Shown here: in pieces, positions 9,372-15,000 of the stretch
Layout of the letters: every line of letters starts with the position of its first letter
How positions within the stretch are numbered: position 1 is the first letter of the stretch
Assembly (NCBI GenBank): GCA_010909725.1
Contig: JAACMV010000026.1
Span: 1 to 15,000, forward strand
Direction: 5' to 3'
Origin: Picochlorum sp. 'celeri'
Lineage: Eukaryota; Chlorophyta; Trebouxiophyceae
DNA length: 15,000 nt
The notes under the pieces: model-generated
Databases searched by the model: none
What the model saw: the letters and a program-made list of their open reading frames with translations, nothing else
Told to the model about the DNA's origin: nothing
Translations under genes and position numbers: made by a program

Positions 9372-9372
<1 letters not shown>

Positions 9373-9640
9373 GTTCTGTAAGCATACAAAGAAGTGAGAA
9401 AATCTCGACTGACACGGAGTTGGTCTGCTGCCTCAAATGCAGGTGGTCCTCCCAGCAGGGCTCCTGAATCAAGAGAACCTTGACCAGGTGGAGCTCTGCC
9501 ACATGTGCATGAAGCCAACCATGCACAGGTGCCCAGATACCTGCCCAGGTGATGTGGGGGTTGCACCCACTAAAAACTCACTCCTTATATACCACAGTCC
9601 ACGTGTTCCACAGAGCGCCTCGGCGTGGGGTCTCTGAGAG
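9372..9640 (-). repeat. LINE 3' untranslated region, copy A
   Basis: This stretch next to the tail matches 13847-14090 in blocks. ACAAAGAAGTGAGAAAATC is identical at 9386-9404 and 13861-13879. A block with GGTGATGTGGG, TTGCACCCACTAAAA and CTCACTCCTT is shared, as is CAGTCCACGTGTTCCAC. Between the blocks the two copies differ strongly. A small stem-loop (9554-9558 with 9566-9570) is conserved in both. Confidence 0.8.
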
Positions 9641-10757
9641 GAGTCTCAGAAACCTCACTGGAAGTGCTCCGTGAGAACTGCCGTACCCAGGGGGCGTCGG
9701 CTCTTGGGGTAGTGGGTGCCTCAGCATGACTCTCCAAAAGGGCTGAGGCCTGTGGTTGAGAGTCACCATGATCTTCCAACGAAAGACCATGGGCACCACT
9801 TGACTCTCGGTGACCTATGTTGTGAGGGGAGGTTGCCTCCTCCCTCGCCCTGTCCCGTGCCTCCATCAAAGACACCACTTCCTCTGATCCCCACAGTTTT
9901 CCCATATGGGTGGGCATACTAACCCCCAAAAAATGGGCTGTGGCGATGCACAGGGGGACAGGGGCTTGAGTAACATGCTCGGAGGATGCTGTAGGAGCAA
10001 ACTCTGGATGTTCTCCTCTGGCTGACCCCAACAACCATTGCCAAGGGTCCACTCCAGTTTCCTGATGAGCGGTGATGGCCTTGGCGATCCAATCTCCCAG
10101 CACTTGGTCGCGAATCACCGCGTATGCCGGGCAGTGAAGCAAGAGATGTTCGAGAGAGTCCTCCGTGTGGCTTTCGCAGCTGGCGCACCAGGAGCGATAG
10201 GAGGGAGGAAGCAGCCGAGCTCGAGAGCCTCGGGCAGCATTCCAGATCCCCCCTGTGCGGGCCCGTGCCAGCCAATGAAAGCCGCGAGAGTACCCCTCCG
10301 CAGTCGAGTAGGAAAGATAATTATTTGTAGATGAATAATTAGCTTCCACATAGGCGTTGTACCCTGAAGAGTGGCTCCTGTCGGTGGCGAGGTGGCGTTC
10401 CCACGTGAGGAATTGGACCTGTTTGGCGAGTTGCTTGGGGGTCTTGTCGAGGGGCGAGAATCTATGTCGATTCTGTAACCTCGTCATGAAGGCCTTGGTG
10501 CGTTGGATCAGCGTGTGTTTGCCCCTCCTGGCTGGAAGGCTAAACAAGGTGCCAATCCAAGTCCCAAGGTCTGGCCACTTCCTCCAGGCTCGGGCTGCTC
10601 TCCCTGCAGCGATGGCAGGGAGGGTGGGGAGTTCCAGCTCAGTGGATAGTGTCGAGGACGCTATCGTATGAGTGGCCTTGCCCCTGACAGCCATGTTGAG
10701 AGCCATGGAGAGCACTCGTTGGAGCGGTTGCATCGCGGTGCGCCCCGCTCGAGCCAA
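9585..10757 (-). pseudogene. LINE C-terminal region with a Cys/His motif
   Basis: This is the longest undamaged piece of the element (390 residues). After an Ala/Arg-rich part it has SYRSWCASCESHTEDSLEHL followed by LLHCP near 10130-10195. That is the CxxC...H...C motif found behind the reverse transcriptase in many LINEs. A further 200 residues follow, ending near 9585, poor in known motifs and rich in Ser, Glu and Pro. The last part is shared with the second copy, visible as the WNTWTV-like reading at both ends. Overlap with the preceding frame (10661-11194) shows another frameshift. Confidence 0.75.
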
Positions 10758-11139
10758 ACAGTTCGCCTCCGTATGCCAATTGAGGGATCAGTTGTCCCTT
10801 GATGGCCAGCAGCTTGCTCTTCAGGGGGATAGAGGGCGTCGCCAGCATAGGTCGCATGGCTCGGAGCGTCGCCAAGCCTTTGGCACGTCTGTCGAGGATG
10901 ATGTCCCTCACGTCGAGGCGTGGGGGTGACAACAATCCCGAGATACGTGTACTTGTCGACTACTGGAATGGTACCGCGTTGGATGGTGAAGGGGCCAATG
11001 GTGGGTCGAGGCAGCTGTGTAGAATCACCTACGCCCAGTGCCATGACGCCACACTTGGCGTGTCCCACCTCCATGCCGAAGCGGTCACACCAGTCCCCGA
11101 ACGTGTTGAGCGAGTCCTGCAGCTCTGCTTCCGACTCGG

Positions 11140-12595
11140 CCAGGATACTGTGTCGTCCTGCGAAGAGCAGGCCAGGAATACGAGGGGTCTTCATCAGGCG
11201 TGGCGGGTCTCGAAGATTCGGGAACCCGTCACGCCTCGGATCCCATCCGTGCCGAGTCGATGAAGAGATCGAGATACATGACTGGGCTCAACGTATCGCC
11301 TTGCTTTGACGCCTCTATGCAATGGGAACGTACCTGTGGAAGTAAGAGTACCTGCAGAGCATTTGAAACCAGCGTGAGAATACAGCGTGGAGATGAAGTT
11401 CAAACACGCGCCGTTGATCCCCCGAGAACTAAGGTGACATGAAGAAGGCACCGATGGGGGACCATATCGAATGCCTTCCTCAGATCTATAAATGCAGCAA
11501 AGGTGACCTGGTCCACTTGGCGTCGGCGGAGGGCATCTCGTAGATCGTCGCAGCTTGAGCTGGGCATTCCTGTAGTCTCCTGAATCCAGCTTGTTCCTTT
11601 CTGAGTCCTCTGGGTCCTTCTATAAGATGTGTGTGCAGCCTGTCTGATATCACCCTGGTAGTGAGTTTGAGGAGGCAGTCGATGAGTGAGATGCCTCGGT
11701 GATTATCCAACAGCGTAGCATCTTTGTGTGGCTGGGGATGCTGATGATCAGGCTGCTGTGCATGTCTTCTGGGATGTCGCCATGAAAGATAGAGTTGACG
11801 GGCTTCCACTAGCATTCTTCCCATTGGCGTTGTTGGGTTCCAACCTAGGGGTGTCTTCGTTGCAGAGTTTGTAACACCTCGTTTGTGATGCCATCCATTC
11901 CCTGTGCTGTTGCCTGTTGCAGAGGTGGCGAGAGCTGCTTGTATCTCCGGCCACGTGATGTCTCTATTCAGTTCCAAAACAGTTGGTCGCTGGGGCAAGG
12001 GGCATCGCTTCGGCCCAGGACGCAAGGGGGGTGGTATCTGCGTCTCCTGCCAATGTGCTGTATGCTGCTCCGTCGTGTGCAAAATGGCTTCGTTGCTCAG
12101 TTGCAGCTGGTTATTTGGTCCTTTCAACGGGCTGCAGTTCTTGTGGGCGTCTCTGTTTGCCTTGTAGAATATTGATGAACTTCCAGAAGATGGGACGGAA
12201 GGTCCTGATGCTGCAGCCCTGTGTACAAATTTGTGGAAACTGGATGTCTGGTCACGCCTGACCAATCGCCTCGCTTCCTGGTGTAATGCCTTGTATGTTG
12301 CCATCGTATCTGTGTTTGAGGTTTCTGTACATCTCCAGTCGTGCCTGGTTTCGTTTTCGTAGCACTGTGCGCGTTCTGTGTGCGAGCTTTCTGATGGGCT
12401 TTTCTCGATGGCATGTGGTTTGGAAGCATTCTTGCTGGTCAAGAATCCTGTGCAATGTGTCTTTGAATTTTCCTGTAAGCTTTCTGTGTTGTGTGTCGTC
12501 TGAGTCTGTGTGTTCCATGTCAGCCTCCATGTCCTCCGTAGTCTGTAGCAAGTTGTCCCAATAGTTGTGCTCCGTAATGTCTTTGGCAGTCCCAA
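11140..12595 (-). pseudogene. LINE reverse transcriptase domain, frameshifted
   Basis: The long frame 12595-11486 carries linker sequence, then LDNHRGISLIDCLLKLTTRV, ISDRLHTHLI and RKEQAGFRRLQECPAQAATI. These are the NYRGISL and QxGFR blocks of LINE reverse transcriptases. Another frame at about 11505-11430 gives FIDLRKAFDMVPH, the catalytic A block. A further one near 11400-11260 gives GACLNFISTLYSHAG and FPLHRGVK. The catalytic FADD block near 11147-11168 is broken by a one-base change and reads FAGRH. Immediately after, ILAESEAELQDSLNTFGDWC and DKYTYLGIVVTP match the thumb region. At least four frame changes disrupt it. Confidence 0.85.
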
Positions 12596-12599
12596 TGTG

Positions 12600-13240
12600 A
12601 TCCAGCCGCAGTTTCTTCCTTGGTGGCGGCGGGATATCGCGTTGTCCTTCGTATCTACATTTCACAGCGAGTGGCCAGGTGTCTGAGGATGCTTCTGTGG
12701 TGAGTACCCTGGCTGATAGCAGGTGAGCCCGGGCATGTTCGTTCACCAGAATGTGGTCTATAGCGCTTCCTTGTGTGTACGGCCTCCAGAATGTCGTGGC
12801 ATCTCCTCGCACTGGCAGCAAATCTAATGGCCATCCTCTCCGTGCTATAAGTGTGCTCATGGCCTCCAATCGTGATTGAAGTCCCCCATGATGACGATGG
12901 GAGTGTCCCCGGTCGCTCCGCTGTGATCCTGTGTATGTCTGCATCCAGTTTGTTCAACGTCTCACGCCGATCGTCTCTCAGATGCTCCCCTGGTACATAT
13001 ATGGTGGCGATGTAGCAGGTGACTGGCATCAATTGGGTGCACTTGGCCCATAGATGTTGGGATGGGCATTACACTTCTCTGAGCTCTGTCGTGGGCAGCT
13101 CCATGTGTGTCACTAGTGCTACTCATCTGACCCCTGGCCCCGCTTGGTACCTCTGTATGACGTTATAGTGGCTGAAGGCCAGCGGGAAGGAGTCTTCTTC
13201 ACCTGATGTTCCTTGCAGCCCACCACTCCGAATCTGCGAG
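12600..13240 (-). pseudogene. LINE endonuclease (APE-type) domain, frameshifted
   Basis: Pieces in different minus frames give the expected order: KLADSEWW near 13240, YIATIYVPGEHLRDDRRETL near 13000, then TPIVIMGDFNHDW near 12880 (the metal-binding GDFN motif). Next come GDATTFWRPYTQGSAIDHIL near 12760 and TTEASSDTWPLAVKCRY near 12680, corresponding to the IDHI and SDHxPL end of the fold. The usual SDH reads SDT here, so a catalytic histidine appears lost. The domain nicks target DNA during insertion. Confidence 0.8.
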
Positions 13241-13241
13241 C

Positions 13242-13820
13242 TTAAAGCGCCAATTGAGCTCGCCTCGTTTGTTGGCAGGCCGTGGTGATGTTCCATGTGG
13301 CAAGAACGTTGAAGGGTTTCGATCCTTGGCGTGCGTTGTTCTCCTCGGTTCGGCTGCTCCGACCATCGCCTGCTCCTCCTCTTCCTTGGCGGGCCCAAGG
13401 GAATCCAGCCCCAACTCGGCGGGTCCGAGTATGTCCAGCTCCAGTGTCTTCCGGCCCGTGTCGTCGTGCCTGCTCCTTCATTCTGCGCCTGTAGTTTTTG
13501 TGGCGTCGAATATGCCACTTCCAAGCCGTTCGGGATGCCGCGATCTGGCTGATCAGCCCTTCGGGAGCACCCTCGATCCAGACGTCAAAGCGGACCCGTT
13601 GGTCAATCCTTTGCCTAGCCGCTCGAACTTGTTTCACGTGACGAAGTGTGGCCGCATCCACGTTTCTTTCTAAAAACCTCCAGAATCGCTCGCCAGATTG
13701 GTGCTGCGGGCCCCAGACGCAAATTCGATTTCCCAATGGGGAATGTCCATGTGCGCGGCGCAACTGCAACAGCAGCTCAATGCGAGATTCGAGAGAATTT
13801 CTTCCAGAAGACGTGGAATT
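13242..13820 (-). pseudogene. LINE ORF N-terminal part, up to the first endonuclease strand
   Basis: The frame running from the T tract encodes about 190 residues, rich in Arg and Gly. It includes FDVWIEGAPEGLISQIAASR and an RRHKNYRRRMKEQARRH basic stretch. It ends with FNVLATWNITTACQQTRR, which is the opening strand of an APE-type endonuclease (the WNI-x-x and following basic segment). Then the frame stops. The upstream lysines encoded by the T tract are not part of the protein. No ATG opens the region, fitting 5' truncation. Confidence 0.65.
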
Positions 13821-13825
13821 GGCTA

Positions 13826-14638
13826 TTTTTTTTTTTTTTTTTTTTTGGTTCTGTATGTAAACAAAGAAGTGAGAAAATCCGGATGACACTGGGTTCGTCT
13901 GTACATGACAGATGGTTCCCCCTCATGATGGAGTCTCCACCATGACTCGGTATACTCTTCCCTACTGTGCCCGAGGGTGACTAGATACCATTCCAGGTGA
14001 TGTGGGAGTTGCACCCACTAAAACTCACTCCTTGGACCAACAGTCCACGTGTTCCACTGAGCAGCCCCACAGAGTGTGGGGGGCTCGATGAGAACTGCCA
14101 TACCCATTGGGCTTCCGGCTCTTGGGGGTAAGAAAAGTGGTGAAGTATCACCGGTGGAGCAGGAGGTGGTCAACCAGGAGGTCAACGCCTGCGTGCCAAC
14201 AGCCCGAAGGCCTCTCACTAGGCCATGAGTAACAGCCAGACCAACCCCAAGAAGGGCGGTATGGGTGCTCTCCTTCAACTGCCCCCAGCAGCTAGGAAGT
14301 GTGGTCAAGTGGTTCGAGAACCCGAGGTTGCTGGGCCAAGCAACCAACTCGAGGGGCGGTGTTTCCGAGGAACCACCCAAGAAAACACCGCGTCCGCGAG
14401 AACGGGCAGCCTCTCAGAACCACTAGAGATATAGAAAGCTAACGAGGTGCATGGTGTGCCCGTCTCCACACCGTGCAGCAAGTTCAAGGCCCGGTGGGGG
14501 GTCAAGTGGACAGCAGCCGGAGGCGAGCCTCCCACACTTCCCACTGTGGCTACTGTTCGCTTGCACCGTTGCCTATGTTTCTATTATCGACAAAACAGAA
14601 GTAAAAACGTTTCGTTACCCTAAAAAAACCTTCTGAAA

Positions 14639-14642
<4 letters not shown>
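13826..14642 (-). mobile_element. Second LINE copy of the same family, 5'-truncated
   Basis: On the plus strand it starts with 21 T (13826-13846), then a 3' region homologous to that of the first element. A minus frame (14380-14018) resembles the C-terminal end of the first element's ORF: HTALLGVGLAVTHG compares with AHFLGVSMPTHMG, and both end in a WNTWTV-like reading. No endonuclease or reverse transcriptase is present, so it is a short 3' fragment or a non-autonomous relative. Homology is clear to about 14300. The stretch from there to the next T tract at 14643 cannot be matched by eye, so the right boundary is inferred. The two copies have diverged a good deal, so they are not recent duplicates. 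Confidence 0.7.

Positions 14643-14675
<33 letters not shown>
14643..14675. repeat. 33-nt T tract between the second LINE copy and a 5S-like sequence
   Basis: A run of 33 T preceded by seven A within CTGAAAAAAATTT. By analogy with the two other tracts it should be the poly(A) tail of a minus-strand element lying to its right. What lies there is instead a 5S rRNA-like sequence in plus orientation. Confidence 0.85.
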
Positions 14676-14750
14676 CGATCTCGGAAGTTAAGCTGGATTG
14701 GGCCGGACCAGTACTGTGGACAGAGATGACACGGGAAGCCCCGGTGACGA
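14676..14750 (+). pseudogene. 5S rRNA-like fragment (about the last 75 nt)
   Basis: The sequence GATCTCGGAAGTTAAGC, then GGGCCGGACCAGTACTG, and ACGGGAAGCCCCGGTG follows the order and spacing of eukaryotic 5S rRNA from about nucleotide 40 to the 3' end. The first 40 or so nucleotides are missing and replaced by T. The internal promoter would be largely included, but the box C segment (usually GGATGGGAGACC) reads GGACAGAGATGAC here. That departure suggests it is no longer a working gene. A TTTT (14754-14757) follows within a few bases, where the polymerase III terminator of a 5S gene would be. Confidence 0.7.
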
Positions 14751-15000
14751 ATCTTTTGTGCGGCGTTGGGTCCCAACAGTGAGCGCTGTAGAGGAAGAGA
14801 AGCCCAAAGTGAGCTTAGCTTAGCTTAGCCAGGCACGTGAGGAACACGAGAATGACTTTTCTTGGAGAGACGTTTTTGGATCTCTTTTTTTGTATTTCTC
14901 AGGATTTGCGCCTTTTTTACCGTTTGTTTTGCAAATTTTCGGGCGCCCGAGGGAGCATTGCCATTTTTGGGAAATTCGACTTTGAAGAATTTGGAGTTTT
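14751..15000. other. Non-coding flank with a short AGCTT repeat
   Basis: No convincing open frame or RNA gene is visible. A short tandem repeat, AGCTT three times and a partial fourth, lies at 14812-14829. Several T runs (14885-14891, 14913-14918) follow. The stretch could be spacer of a former 5S unit or the body of a further repeat that continues past the window. Confidence 0.4.

Larger units (their letters stand above)
9340..13825 (-). mobile_element. LINE-type non-LTR retrotransposon, decayed, probably 5'-truncated
   Basis: The element reads on the minus strand from about 13825 to 9340 and ends in a poly(A) tail (32 T on the plus strand, 9340-9371). In order along its strand it encodes a basic N-terminal segment, an APE-type endonuclease, a reverse transcriptase and a C-terminal Cys/His motif. 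These are spread over several frames, so it cannot make one intact protein as sequenced. There are no long terminal repeats. Its 5' end directly meets the T tract of a second copy, so it seems to have inserted into that older tail. No start codon is seen at its 5' end. No clear target-site duplication can be read because both flanks are T runs. The overall organisation is that of L1-like or Zepp-like algal LINEs; the exact clade needs phylogeny. Confidence 0.88.

Noticed and set aside
9279..9566. Minus-strand frames with a long poly-lysine run
   Set aside because: The lysines come from the T tract, and the rest is LINE 3' untranslated sequence.
9585..13820. The LINE as a working autonomous element
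   Set aside because: Reverse transcriptase and endonuclease are split over several frames and the catalytic FADD block is broken.
13823..14014. Minus-strand frame ending in poly-lysine at the second T tract
   Set aside because: Also an artefact of the poly(A) tail of a retrotransposon.
14812..14829. AGCTT repeat as a telomere or CRISPR-like array
   Set aside because: Only three to four 5-nt units, with no spacer structure and not a known telomere repeat.

Overview
The window comes from a nuclear eukaryotic genome with short GT-AG introns (60-159 nt in the well-supported cases), often opening with GTGCGT or GTGAGT. A probable plastid FMN hydrolase of the plant type, a release-factor-like protein with a targeting-like N-terminus and a compact gene layout suggest a photosynthetic unicell, most likely a microalga. 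The species cannot be fixed from the sequence alone.

Positions 1-9270 hold seven tightly packed host genes, mostly on alternating strands. They are: the start of an unknown gene running off the left edge (minus); a five-segment reticulon-like ER-shaping protein (403-1381, plus); the catalytic tRNA-splicing endonuclease subunit SEN2 (2335-1465, minus); a transportin-3/Mtr10-type nuclear import receptor (5441 to about 2424, minus); an ICT1/ArfB-like GGQ peptidyl-tRNA hydrolase (5640-6478, plus); a probable plastid FMN hydrolase (7256-6480, minus); and a WDR26/Gid7-type LisH-CTLH-WD40 subunit of the GID/CTLH ubiquitin ligase (7497-9267, plus). Divergent pairs share promoter regions of about 200-240 bp. 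The stop codons of the convergent ICT1-like and FMN hydrolase genes are one base apart.

The import receptor reads as one protein only if about seven single-base frame changes are allowed. Its last open frame then continues without a stop into SEN2. The reticulon has one comparable problem spot. The other genes are intact, so the choice is between local assembly error and a decaying receptor gene.

Positions 9340-15000 are repeats. A 4.5-kb non-LTR retrotransposon (LINE) lies on the minus strand with endonuclease, reverse transcriptase and a C-terminal Cys/His motif, broken by many frameshifts. It is followed by a second, 5'-truncated copy of the same family. Each copy starts on the plus strand with a long T tract (its poly(A) tail). 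A third T tract (14643-14675) abuts the last 75 nt of a 5S rRNA-like sequence. This head-to-tail, T-tract-separated layout suggests successive insertions into the tails of older copies.
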